Source: Deroplatys truncata (Eukaryota > Arthropoda > Insecta > Mantodea > Mantidae). From it: a stretch of 64,000 nucleotides of DNA. Below the pieces are notes generated by a model. It ran no database searches. It saw only the letters and a list, made by a program, of their open reading frames with translations, and was not told the DNA's origin. This document shows positions 22,540 through 32,641 of this stretch, piece by piece. The DNA is taken from assembly GCA_030765065.1 (NCBI GenBank), contig CM060988.1, forward strand, positions 197,282,565-197,346,564. Direction: 5' to 3'. How positions within the stretch are numbered: the first letter of the stretch is position 1; each line of letters begins with the position of its first letter. Both the position numbers and the translations under genes were made by a program.

Positions 22540-23690
22540 CAAAACTGATGTGTTACATTCCAAGATTTTCTCTACCCTCTATCATTTAGTAGTGGGTATA
22601 CAAATTATGCTTACTAAAGCTTATTTTTCTATCTACTACACCTTAATCCAAATAAACCTAAATCCAAATAAATAGATACAAAGAGAACAGCGATAGTCGA
22701 ATGTTTAACAACTGGACGCTATATACTGGCCTTAAAATTCCATACTATTTTATGACATCGTGAGAAACAACTGAATGTTGACAGGATTTCAAAAGAATGG
22801 CCAAGTAATGAACAATTCAAAACATTGCTAACAGATATCTCAGAAATGGCTTATGTCACAAAAAATCTCATTTTAAATAAATTGTGTGCTTTAAAGAGAT
22901 CTATATTTTCTGTGCAGTATGTTTTTGACTATTGCTTAATGTTTACCAGTTATACAAGATTACACAAAATTCCTTCCGAATGAAGAGGGCTTCACACGCT
23001 ATTCCCAGAAAATCCAAGATATACATTTTATTTTTCATGTAAATATATTTAATATGCGGTATTTTAATCAAAATTGTTAGAGCCATTTTTTAGAAAATCA
23101 AAATTTTTTAAAAATATTCTATGTAAAGGGTAGTTTGGGATGGGGAAATTTTCTTGAGAATATTCATATCTCATCCTCAGAAGATACTGAACTTAAATAC
23201 CAAGTTTGGTACTTATCCAACTTTTCGTTTCTGAGTTATACTGTTCACAGACACACACAAACACAAATTGAGTTTTTATTTATGGATGCTCTTTAACTGC
23301 TGTGGTCCTTAGCGTCACATTCTACATTGAGCATGAAAGTCCAGAAATTTTGCTCAGAGGTCTCTATCAGGCTTGAGGCTCTTTTACATGCCATAAATCT
23401 ATGACAAGGGGCCACCGGCTTTACTTCCCTTCTGAAAAGGATTTTTATGCTTGAAAAAATCCATCGCTCTCCACCGGTTTGAACCTGCGACCTCGGGGAC
23501 TAGAGGCATGGTACCTTAGACCACAGGGGACGACATCAACACACATGTACACATATAGATATGTCTCCAAAAATGCTTTATATGGATTCAAGAGGCCTCA
23601 AAGCATGTATTTCTGGTGAAACCTCGGTATAGAATTTTCGGTTGAAATGCAATATCTTCTCTTCTACTATGTACATGGTAAAGAAAGTAA
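22540..23690 (+). repeat. Rep-1 copy j, split by SINE1
   Basis: 5' part at 22540-23268 and 3' part at about 23535-23690, ending GGTAAAGAAAGTAAAAAT. The interruption is a minus-strand SINE1 lying in the CA-rich segment. Confidence 0.82.
23269..23534 (-). mobile_element. SINE1 copy, minus strand
   Basis: The inverse complement matches the SINE1 body, ending with the tRNA-like head (B-box GGTTCAAACC, then CCATGCCTCTAGTCCCC). It is inserted in the CA tract of Rep-1 copy j. Confidence 0.85.
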
Positions 23691-23699
23691 AAATGAACA

Positions 23700-24530
23700 A
23701 GATCTTAACACTTGAAAGAAGTATAAAGTATTTGAAAATTCAGACTAATAGTTTAATACCACAAGCATTTTTATTTGACATAAATTGTGTGCTTTAACAA
23801 GATGTATATTTTTTGCTAGTAAGGTTTTGTCTATCTCTTATGTAGATAGACAAAACCAGAAAGTTAAAAATAATTCTTCATACAAATAGCTCAAACATAT
23901 GGTATTTCCATCGAGATCATTAGAATAAAAGTCTTAAAGTATATATCTCCAGTGAAATCTTGTTTTGGGTGAAATGCAATGCTTCCTCTGCTTACTATAG
24001 ATAACCAAGTGGGATGGCTCAAGCAACAACATCTATGACCTGCATTTGGGAGATCCCAGATTCGATCCCCAGTGACCGCACACTCTGACCCTTGGGTTTT
24101 TCGTGATTTCTCTGCAATCAACAGGCAATGCTGGGGTGGTTTCTCATCTACCACGACTTCCTTTTCATATTTCCCTTTCATTCCATTCTCTTCTCATCTT
24201 TCAGGTGTGTTTCTAGGCATCGTGTGTATGGCAGAATCAGACACAGATGCATGCTCACTGGAAAGAATACTCTCCGTGGTCAAGGGCTGCTGACTGGTGG
24301 GTCATTAATCACGCTCGCTCAGCAACTTCGATGGTGACACATGGGTCTGTTAGCTTGGAAATGTTAGGGACTTATGCACGTCTCTATGCCTACGGTCTGT
24401 ATTCTCCTGTGTGGTTCCTTTATTTCATCCTTTCCCCCTGGGGGGTGGTAGGTGCAATAGATCTATGTAGGTCATGTTGTTGAGGTTGAACAACCTATAC
24501 AATAGGTAAGGTAGTAGAGGAAGTAAAAAT
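23700..24530 (+). repeat. Rep-1 copy k, split by SINE4
   Basis: 5'-truncated Rep-1 at 23700-24000 (CTATCTCTTATG and CATATGGTATTT blocks). It resumes at 24505-24530 with GTAGAGGAAGTAAAAAT. SINE4 lies between, at the point where other copies read CTTACTAT. Confidence 0.75.
24001..24504 (+). mobile_element. tRNA-derived SINE (SINE4), ~500 bp
   Basis: The tRNA-like head has GTGGGATGGCTCAAGCAACA (A-box region) and GATTCGATCCCCAGTG (B-box). A long body follows with CCTTTCATTCC-type blocks similar in style to SINE3. It ends near GAACAACCTATACAATAG. Inserted into Rep-1 copy k. Confidence 0.65.
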
Positions 24531-24793
24531 AGAGCTGCGAATAAGTATCTGTTAATTTAAATAAGAAATTATAACATTTATCTTAAGGTCAATGAAAAGC
24601 TTAAGCTAATGGGACATGTAATGAAGGTTGCATACACACTTCTATGATTTAGCTGTGATAGTGTGTCACAGTGTTGTACATTGCATACATGAACTTTCTC
24701 ACAAGAGAAGCCTGCAGCAGTAAATCAAAATTATACATTTGAGTTCTTGCAACAGAGTGGCAACGCACTGACAGTAATATATATTTACACAGG

Positions 24794-25623
24794 ATGTATC
24801 ATAATTAATAGCACAAACTGAAACAGTTGAAAGTATACAATAGCAGAAGCAAAAATGTGCCAGTAAACATGGATCCACAAACGAGCCGCTTGCGAGATAA
24901 TTGCAAATGTGTGACTAAACCGTCACTGATTTCATTAAGCAACTTTGTCCTAATTAGTACAAATGATTTTGAAAAGTAACTTTTCGTTTCATAATTGCTA
25001 TTCTAAGTTCCCTCAAAATTCACTCATAGTTTAATTTAACAAGGAATACAACTCTACTTTAGTATGTTACATGTTATTAACACGGTACACTCTTCCTGTT
25101 AAAAGAGGTGTTAAAAGTGTCGTCCTTGCACCTGGATGCAATACTGCACTCGTCTCTGCACTGAGTTCCGAATTCTTTCAAACATCCCCGGATCATCTTG
25201 GAATTCTTTACAAGCACATACAGTTCTCTGCTCCAGTACTTCAATGGTATCAATGAGAGTGCTGTACACTACACTTTTGAGATGACCCCATACAGAAAAA
25301 TCCAAAGGATTGAGATCAGGTGATTGTGGAGGCCAAGGTACAGGTCCCCCTCGACCTATCCATCTTGGACATATCTCCATGTTAGAAGTCTTCTTACAGT
25401 AGCAGCAAAATGTGCCAGTGCTCCATTATGCATGTACCACATACTCTGACATTGTTCAAAGAGAGCATCCTCAAGCAATTCAAGTCAGTGACAGCTCATA
25501 ACCACACATTCACAATAATAAATCTCACACACAGTTTGTTTACAGACCAATGTTCACTGGAAATGTTTTGCCTCTATTATTGTACACTTTCACCATTTAA
25601 GTTTGTACTATTAATTATATATA
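24794..25623 (-). mobile_element. Internally deleted Tc1/mariner-superfamily element with long inverted ends
   Basis: The left end (ACAGGATGTATCATAATTAA onward) is matched in inverse complement by the right end (CTATTATTGTACACTTTCA to TACTATTAATTATA). The imperfect terminal repeats are about 100 bp or more. Between them lies only the 3' part of a transposase on the minus strand. About 830 bp remain, too short for a full element. The right end abuts the MITE at 25626. Confidence 0.65.
25111..25510 (-). pseudogene. DDE transposase C-terminal fragment (IS630/Tc1/mariner superfamily)
   Basis: An upstream frame reads MWYMHNGALAHFAATVRRLL. Then, after a frame change, the main frame 25380-25111 reads PRWIGRGGPVPWPPQSPDLN and continues DFSVWGHLKSVVY. 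These are the second and third catalytic blocks of a DDE-type transposase common in insects. The catalytic Asp of the MHDGAPAH-type motif is Asn here, and a frameshift separates the blocks. The N-terminal half is missing. Confidence 0.75.
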
Positions 25624-25625
25624 TA

Positions 25626-25985
25626 CAGGGTGGACTATTTAAGTTGAGACTGTACAATATCTCCAAAACTAAGCATTGTAGAAAGAAGTGTCTTGAATAA
25701 AAGTTGCTTGATATTATGGAGAAAAGTAAATGACATTAGTCATGTTTTATTTGGAGGACGTTGTGATGGTCATTTTAGGCTCAATTTAATTTGACCCTAA
25801 TTGTAGATTCTCATTTTAAAAAATTAAATTGACCCTAAAATGACTATCATAACATCCTCCAAACAAAATGCAACTAATGGCATTTGCTTTCCCCCATAAT
25901 ATCAAGCAATTTTCATTAGACATTTCTTTCTACAGTGCTTAGTTTTGGAGATGCTATACAACCTCAACTTAAATGGTCCATCCTG
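25626..25985. mobile_element. Foldback MITE, 360 bp, TA target
   Basis: Two arms of roughly 165 bp are imperfect inverse complements around a centre near 25805. The left arm begins CAGGGTGGACTATTTAAGTT. The right arm read inward begins CAGGATGGACCATTTAAGTT. TA flanks both sides (25624-25625 and 25986-25987). There is no coding capacity. Palindromic non-autonomous element of the Tc1/mariner type by ends and TA target. Confidence 0.85.
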
Positions 25986-25987
25986 TA

Positions 25988-26939
25988 TACATATATTTTT
26001 TTAATTTTGCATCAGTTTGAGACAAATCCTTACTATAAAATCTTAGGTACACACAATTTTACTCTACATTTAGTTTTAATGTGGTTGATGGGTTCTTTAG
26101 CTGTGGTTTTTATTTCTTTCTGTTTTACCAATGTAATATTTTGTAAATAGCTCCTATGAACTCCTGATTCCTTAGTTTGCCAATTAAGAATTTGTTGATT
26201 GGTACAACGCTGATGTTAGATTGTTAACAATTACTAATATGTATTAATGCAAATAATAAAACCTAACAGTTACAAAAATAAGGAATTCATAGGTTTATTT
26301 GCAGAAAAATACTGACTGCTAGTAAACCAAAAAGAGGCACAGAAACTGCAGCTAAGGAATACATTAACCTTCCCTGTTTTGATTTGTTGTAATTATCTTT
26401 ACTCATTGACAGATATCCCTTATATATCATACCCTTAATATTGTGAGCAACCTGCATGACACAGTCAGCCAAGCCTTCGATGGAGGCTTTGAGCAGGGAG
26501 ATTCAAGAAAGCAAACCTGTATGGTACAGTCAGCCAAGTATTGGAAGAGGCTTTGAGTGGCTATTCTTTAAAAAAGTGCACCATCTGCATTCTGGTACAT
26601 TGCATTAATGTCTCCCTAGCAACAGGGAACTATAAAAGATGGCAGAAAATAAATGCAAGTAAATTATGAAATAATGCAAGTGAGTTATGAGCGATTTGTA
26701 AGTCAGGGCTACAAAGCAAGGCCTATAATAAATAAAATGTGTTACGAGTTAACTAGTATTTTTATTTGTCACAGTATAAAAAGGGATACTTGCTATCCAG
26801 TTTACATTAATCATGAATGAATATTTACCTGAAATTATTCATAATAGACAATATGGATTTAGATGCAAGATGTAAAAACAACGCTGTTGATATTCACTTC
26901 AATTTTTATCAGTAATGGATACATGCTAACAAAAAAAGA
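25988..26939. other. Intergenic stretch with a small partial duplication
   Basis: No gene seen. Near 26461 and 26526, CAGTCAGCCAAG is followed by a GGAGGCTTTGAG-type block, giving two diverged ~65-bp units. The rest is AT-rich and unrecognised. Confidence 0.45.
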
Positions 26940-27612
26940 AAGAAAAATTCTGATGTGTTACACTCACGTGTCTTTCTCTACCCTTTATCTTTTATTAGTG
27001 GATATACAAATTACTCTTAAGAAAGTTTATTTTCCTGTTTACTTCATTTTAATCAAGATAAACCTTTACAGAAGTAGCTACATTACACAGTTCGTTATAG
27101 ATACAAAGAGAACAGCGATAGTCAAATGTTTAACAACTGGACGCTATATGCTGGCATTAAAATTCCATACTGTTTCCATGACATCGCGAGAAACAACTGA
27201 ATGTTGACAAGACTTTAAAACACTTGAAAGAATGACAAAGTGTTAAACAATTTGAACCATTAGTAATAACCTATATCTTGGATATGGCTGATGCCACAAA
27301 AAAGTTATTTGAAATAAATTGTGTTTTAAAGGGCTCTACATGTTTTGAGTAGTATGTTTTCGTCTATCACTTAAGATTTACCAATTATAAATTTTATACA
27401 AAATTCCTTCCAAATGAAGAGCCATTTTTAGAAAATAAAAAATTTCGAAAATCTTCATGCAAAGTGTAGTTTGGGGTGGGGGATTTTCTTGAAAATCTTC
27501 ATGTCACATCTTCGGAAGGCGTTGAGCTTAAATACCAATTTGGTATTTTATCGGACTTTTCGTTTTTGAGTTATGCTGTTCAGAGACACACACACACACA
27601 CGCGCGCGCACT

Positions 27613-27911
27613 TAAAGTATTTATGGTGAGGAGATAACAATTCCCTTTTGTAGAAGCAAGAGTTACTTTAATATCTACATATAAGCATTCAAAGGTTGTG
27701 TTAATTTTATGTTTTTTTTATTTCCTCTACGTAGTGAATGGCCTTTTGTTATTTATTTATTCATCCGCGTCCTACTACCCGGACCAGACGAGTCAAAACG
27801 TCGCGCCAAGCAGCGGTGTGAGTACGAAAACTCTTCTGCGCACTCAACGCCAGGCCACCAAGGTAAGAACCATTTCCCAGAAACCCAAAATTTTTGAAAT
27901 ACGCTCCATAA
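27613..27911. other. Unassigned stretch with a CpG-rich core
   Basis: The core 27765-27845 is far more GC- and CpG-rich than its surroundings (CCGCGTCC, AAAACGTCGCGCCAAGC) and is followed by CACCAAG|GTAAGA, a good splice donor. A plus-strand frame is open through it but resembles no protein I know. It could be a stray exon, a processed fragment or part of an unknown repeat. Confidence 0.4.
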
Positions 27912-28200
27912 AAATTAAATTGATTTTTATTTATGGACACTGTTTAACTACTGTGGTCTTTAGCGTCCCATTCTATATTGGGCGTGAAAGACGGGTAATT
28001 TTGCTCAGAGGCCTCTTTATCAGGCTTGAGGTTCTTTTACGTGACATAAATCTACGACACGGGACCACCGGCTTTACTTCCCTTCCGAAGAAGCCATGCT
28101 AAGGATTTTTACGTCCGAAAAAAATCCATCGCTTTCCGCCAGGTTTGAACCCGCGACGTCGGGAACTAGAACATGGTAACCATTACACCACGGAGGACGA
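27912..28200 (-). mobile_element. SINE1 copy, minus strand
   Basis: Full-length inverse complement of the SINE1 body. It ends with the tRNA-like head: B-box GGTTCAAACC, A-box region TGTAATGGTTACCATG, and GTCCTCCG start. Adjacent to Rep-1 copy l. Confidence 0.87.
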
Positions 28201-28467
28201 AATTGGAAGTGGGAGGCTTTCCTTGAAAATCTTCGTGTCGCATCCTTGGAAGATACTAAACTCAAACACCAAGTTTGGTGTTTATCAGATTTTTCGTTTT
28301 TGAGTTATGCTGTTCAGAGACAGACACGCAAACGGACGTTACCGTGAAAATGCTTTATTTGGATTCAAGGCGCCTCAAAACATGTATTTCCGGTGAAACC
28401 TCGGTATCGAATTTTTGGGGGTGGAATTTACTACTTCCCCTACTTATGTAGCAGAGAAAGTAAAAAT

Positions 28468-29080
28468 CTGATGTGATACTTTCTCTTTCTCTACGTTCTA
28501 TCTTTATTACTGGGTATACAAACTATTCTTAATAAAGCTTATTTTTCTATCTACTGCTTTTAATCCAAGTAAACCTTTGTAGAAACAGCTACATTACACA
28601 TTTCGTTATAAGTACAAAGAGAACAGCGATAGTCAAATGTTTTAGAACTGGACGCTATATGCTGGCCTTAAAATTCCATACTGCTTTCATGCAATCTCGA
28701 GAAACAACTGAAAATCGATAGGACTAAAACAATAAGTAGGTATTGAAGAATTCGAGGGTATAATAATGGATATCTCAGAAACGGCTTATGCCACAAAAAA
28801 CTTATCTTAAGTAAATTGTGTATTTTAAAGAGATCTACATTTTTTTGTGTGGTACGTTTTCGTCTATCCCTCAAAGTTTACAAGTTATACAAGATTATAC
28901 AAAATTTCTTCCGAATGAAGATGACTTCCTAGGCTATTCCCAGAAAATTCAAAATATAAATTTTATTTGTTACGTAAATATCTTTCATATACAGTTTTTG
29001 AATCAAATCGTTAGACAATTTTATTTAGAAAGTCAAAATGTTCCAAAAACATTCCAAGTAAAGGGTAGTTGGGGTTGGGG
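28468..29080 (+). repeat. Rep-1 copy m, abutting copy l head-to-tail
   Basis: Starts directly after the previous unit's terminal AAAAAT with CTGATGTGATAC and TTTCTCTACG. It runs through the ACAAAGAGAACAGCGATAGT and ACTGGACGCTATATGCTGG blocks to CCAAGTAAAGGGTAGTTGGG, where it meets an inverted copy. Confidence 0.85.
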
Positions 29081-29084
29081 GGAT

Positions 29085-29735
29085 GGTAGTTGGGTATTTT
29101 CAAGGAAATCCCCTACCCATACTACCCTTTACATGGAACATTACGAAAATTTTAATTTTCTAAAAAATGGCTCTGACGATTTTAGTTAAAATACCAAATG
29201 TTAAAGATACTTGCATGACAAATAAAATGTATTTCTTGAATTTTCTGGGAATAGTCTACTAAGTCCTCTTCATTAGGAGGAATATTGTATAATCTTGTAA
29301 TGACGTGTTCAATGTCCCTGCGCGTTGCTCACAGTGGGGCCCAATGAACAAACAGGAAAACAAACAAACAAAAACTGTAGATATCTTTAAAACACACAAT
29401 TTATTTCAAATGCTTTTTTGTGGTATGAGCCATTTCTGATATATCCATTATTAAAAGTTCGAATTTTTCATTTCTTGGTTCATTCTCTTAAAGTCCTGTC
29501 AACATTCAGTTGTTTCTCGCGATTACATGGATACAGTGTATCGAATAGCGTCCAGTTCTTAAACATTTGACAATCGCTGTTCCCTTTGTATCAGCAACAA
29601 AATGTGTAATATAGCTCTTTCTGCAAAGCTTTATTTGAATTAAAATGTAGTAGAAATAAAAATAAGCTGTAGTAAAAATAGTTTGTATATCCACAAATTA
29701 ACGATAGAAGATAGAAAAAGTTATGTGTATGAATC
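29085..29735 (-). repeat. Rep-1 copy n, inverted against copy m
   Basis: The inverse complement follows Rep-1 blocks in order, from CATGTAAAGGGTAGTATGGG back to the TATCCACTAATAA-type start. A LINE 3' tail interrupts it at 29296-29375. Copies m and n face each other at about 29082, so the pair can form a large hairpin. Confidence 0.8.
29296..29375 (+). mobile_element. LINE 3' tail, strongly 5'-truncated
   Basis: GACGTGTTCAATGTCCCTGC and CGTTGCTCACAGTGGGGCCC, then AATGAACAAACAGGAAAAC and an ACAAA-type tail. The same block ends the LINE copy near 32107-32175. This is therefore a second copy of that LINE reduced to its last ~80 bp, inserted in Rep-1 copy n. Confidence 0.75.
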
Positions 29736-29739
29736 ACAT

Positions 29740-29950
29740 AAGAGTTTGTTTCTACTTTTCTGGTCATGTAAAGAGAACGGAATTTCAAAGCCATCACATA
29801 ACGACCAGATTTGACTATCGCTTAAGCTTACTGTATTTCTCTATTCCCATTATACCTACAAGGAAATATGTAACAAAACAATTCTGCAAGTGGTTATCTC
29901 GATTAATATAAGTAGATACAAGAAGCAATTATAAGACGCTTATTGAAGAA
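29740..29950 (-). repeat. Rep-1 copy o, minus-strand fragment
   Basis: The inverse complement matches the Rep-1 segment around CTATGTGATGGCTTTAAAATT and TGCATGACCA (compare 20145-20190). Diverged and short. Confidence 0.5.
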
Positions 29951-30920
29951 TGGTAAATTAAGACATGTGGATGTAACACCAGATTTTTAAAAAAAAGTTT
30001 TCAGGTTTTATTGACTTACGTTTTCGGAAGGCTCTTCAAACATAAGTCCCGTGTGGAACTTGGAGAAATGTCTTTTCAAGGTAAAACGCTATGAAAAGGT
30101 TTTCAACACAGTGCCGCTTTAATTGTGTAGGCATTATTAGTTAGATGCACAGCACAAGTACACATACTGATGACACTGTCGAAACTAAGCCAAACACCAC
30201 GGTTCCCGGTCAAACCGCGCGCGCAAACTCACAGCTGGCCGGGTGCAGCTGCTGTCTGTAGAGTCTCATCTCATGTAGAGAGAAGCTGGAAGGAATCGAT
30301 TATCATACCTTAAGCTCTCGGAAGATGCACCTTTGTTTGATGGTAACAGTCTTCTAAGATTGAGTAACCCAACCTAAATAATTGTTCAATACGCTGGCGT
30401 TACGGTTTCTTTATTTTCACCCATTTTATTGTTCTTTTAAACAACGGTGACAAGTGCTGAGATATCATATGTAATATAACATATTTCTTGGTTACTGTGA
30501 GTAAAACGAAATGTTATGCTTCCCTACATATTTCCTGTAGTATTGATCTTTGACTGGTACCTGTAAAACTAAGCTTTAATTTGAATTAGTCAGATATCAA
30601 GGAAACATGTGTCAAATTCGATACGTTCCGCCTTTTGAAACTGTTAAAACTTACAAGTTGTACATTTATTCAGCGACTATATTTCTAATGGCTAAACCTT
30701 TTATAAATAACAATTCTTAGTGTTGTTGGAATGAAGCTGTATTGTGCTCTCCTTTATCAGTCAAAATATTTTATAGACTACAGTAAATTAAAAAGAAAAG
30801 AAATCTAAAACAATATTAAGTTACTAAGGATGTTGGTAGTATTGACAAGCAGGCAGATTTCATAACCTCTAATGTACAGTTGAGATATCCAACTGCAGTT
30901 TGTGATGTCTACATGCTATC
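29951..30920. other. Unassigned stretch with a zinc-finger-like relic and a CpG-rich patch
   Basis: On the minus strand at 30114-30008, translation gives LKTFS-stop-RFTLKRHFSKFHTG, like the second half of a C2H2 finger and its linker. The first cysteines are not preserved and GTAAGT follows at the end. At 30190-30250 there is a CpG-rich patch (CCGCGCGCGCAAAC, GGCCGGGTGCAGCTGC). The remaining ~600 bp shows nothing I recognise. Confidence 0.35.
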
Positions 30921-30924
30921 CATT

Positions 30925-31830
30925 GTAATACTGAAGCACTGAATCAGCTCAACTTTTGGTTTGAAGCTAATAAGCTTTCATTAAACTATGATAAAACCCA
31001 TTTTATTCAATTTCAAACAAAGCATAAACAAGTGAGTGACAGGTACAACATTTACACCATATGGGCTTCAAATAGATGGAGAACTCAGCTGGAGAAAACA
31101 AATAAAAATCATGCTGCCAAAACTCAGCTCAGCTTGCTTTGTCTTACGAAACTTAAAAAATTTGCTTCACCAAAATGCCATAACAGCATATTTTGCCTAC
31201 TTTAACTCCATCTTGCAATATGGAATAATGTTCTGGGGCAATTCAGTACATAACAAGGAAGTATTTATATCACAGACAAAGGCCATGCATATTATCTGTA
31301 GTGTTGGGTCCCATCATTCCTCTAGACCAGAGGTGGCGAAAACGTGACTCGCGAGTTATTTTGACTCGCAGGCGCCGTTCCCTCTCTGCAACCGTCCCGT
31401 TTGTTTTTCACATGCTGCTGAGTGATGTAGTGCGTGTTGCATATTTGGTGACTTGCGGAAGGAAGTCGTTGCTCTAGACCCTTGTTCAAATCCAAAAAAT
31501 TCTTACTCTTACTGTTGAATATGTATATTCTCTCTTGAGCTACCTTACACATAATTATAACTTCACAATGAACCTTGTTGTGCATGACCACAATACAAGA
31601 CATATAGGCGATTTGCATAGACCAGCACATAGCTTAAAACTGTTCCAAAAAGGATATTACTATTCTGCAATAACAATTTATAATAACCTTCCATGCTACT
31701 TAAAACTATTAGGCAATCCTAATCAACATAAAATCTTTAAGAAAGAGCTAAAGTATTTCTTATATACTCACTTTCCATATACTATGGAGGAATTTTTTAA
31801 TCTGTCGTGCAACATATAAATATGCAATAT
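30925..31830 (+). pseudogene. LINE reverse transcriptase 3' portion
   Basis: In consecutive plus-strand frames: FWFEANKLSLNYDKTHFIQF (post-catalytic RT), then GLQIDGELSWRKQIKIMLPK and AYFAYFNSILQYGIMFWGNS. After an interruption it continues with HDHNTRHIGDLHRPAHSLKL and YNNLPCYLK to a stop near 31817. This is the C-terminal third of an animal LINE ORF2. The catalytic FADD motif lies upstream and is missing. It is disrupted by a frame change near 31024, stops around 31530 and a 144-bp insertion. Confidence 0.8.
31328..31471. mobile_element. Small hAT-like insertion with 8-bp target duplication
   Basis: CTCTAGAC occurs at 31320-31327 and again at 31472-31479. Deleting the 144 bp plus one copy restores the LINE frame (SRPLFKSKKFL). 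The left end CAGAGGTGGCG resembles hAT termini, and 8-bp duplications are typical of hAT elements. The right end (read inward CAACGACTTCC) pairs poorly with it. Confidence 0.6.
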
Positions 31831-32290
31831 GTAGGGCATATGGCATATGATAGTGACTTACACTTGTTTGTTATTGTCCTACTGTAATGCATGTTGAGAT
31901 GTTCACTCTTAGAATGGTGATGGTTTGCAAATTTTCATTTCTTAGATAATGCATGGTGTGGAGAGGGAGAGAGAAGGAGAGGGAGAAATGTTCTTAGTGT
32001 TGGTTGTGTTTTAGTTAAACAAGTTCTTGATGCTGGGTATGTTATTATTTAAGACGTTCTTGGTACTGGGTATGTTTATTAGTTATGCTGCATATTTCAT
32101 AATTGTATGACGTGTACAATGTCCCTGAGCGTTGCTCACAGTGGGACCAAATGAACAAATATACAAACAAAACTACAATGTCCCTCCTTAAAACTCCTCT
32201 CCAGTTTTCAAGTAAAAGCTATGTGAGGAATTTCATAAGCTTCCTTGCGAAACTGTGCACATGCACACAAATATACACACACGCACATAA

Positions 32291-32293
<3 letters not shown>
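31831..32293 (+). mobile_element. LINE 3' untranslated region and tail
   Basis: Continues from the LINE coding remnant. The block CGTGTACAATGTCCCTGAGC, CGTTGCTCACAGTGGGACCA and an ACAAA-rich tail at about 32107-32175 recurs at 29296. A GA-rich patch lies at 31958-31987. From 32176 to 32293 the sequence is unassigned. Confidence 0.55.

Positions 32294-32361
<68 letters not shown>
32294..32361. repeat. (AC)n microsatellite
   Basis: About 34 uninterrupted AC units. The long ORFs read through it on both strands (poly Thr-His or Val-Cys) are artefacts of the repeat. Confidence 0.95.
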
Positions 32362-32364
<3 letters not shown>

Positions 32365-32641
32365 TGCAATGGCTTATAAAATAGTATAATGATCTACTCA
32401 TGTCTTAGACAATTAAACTACATTAGTTACCAGTGTTCTAGTTATCATTTCCCATTGTTCTTTGTCAGTTTTAAGGTGTACTAAGTTTTTCCTAACTCTA
32501 CATAAAGTCCATTCATACATATTTACACATCAATGTACACCTAATTTCCTGCTAAATCTGGGAACTATAGGACTATAGTTCACTGTGGCTTTATTAATGT
32601 CTGATGGCCCTCGCTTACTTTAGACTAAAGTAGTACTATGT
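32362..32641. other. Short unassigned stretch before Gypsy-1
   Basis: No feature recognised. It ends with ATGT (32638-32641), the left target duplication of Gypsy-1. Confidence 0.5.

Larger units (their letters stand above)
26940..28467 (+). repeat. Rep-1 copy l, split
   Basis: 5' part at 26940-27612, from TCTGATGTGTTACACTCAC to a CA/CG microsatellite at 27587-27609. 3' part at about 28201-28467, ending GCAGAGAAAGTAAAAAT. The parts overlap in content (both hold the CAAGTTTGGT and GTTATGCTGTTCAGAGACA blocks). They may therefore be two partial copies separated by unrelated sequence and a SINE1. Confidence 0.72.

Noticed and set aside
25935..26150. 71-residue hydrophobic frame beginning inside the right arm of the MITE
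   Set aside because: Its start lies in the MITE arm, the hydrophobicity comes from T-rich DNA, and no family resemblance was seen.
32103..32401. Thr-His and Val-Cys rich frames
   Set aside because: They are translations of the (AC)n microsatellite.
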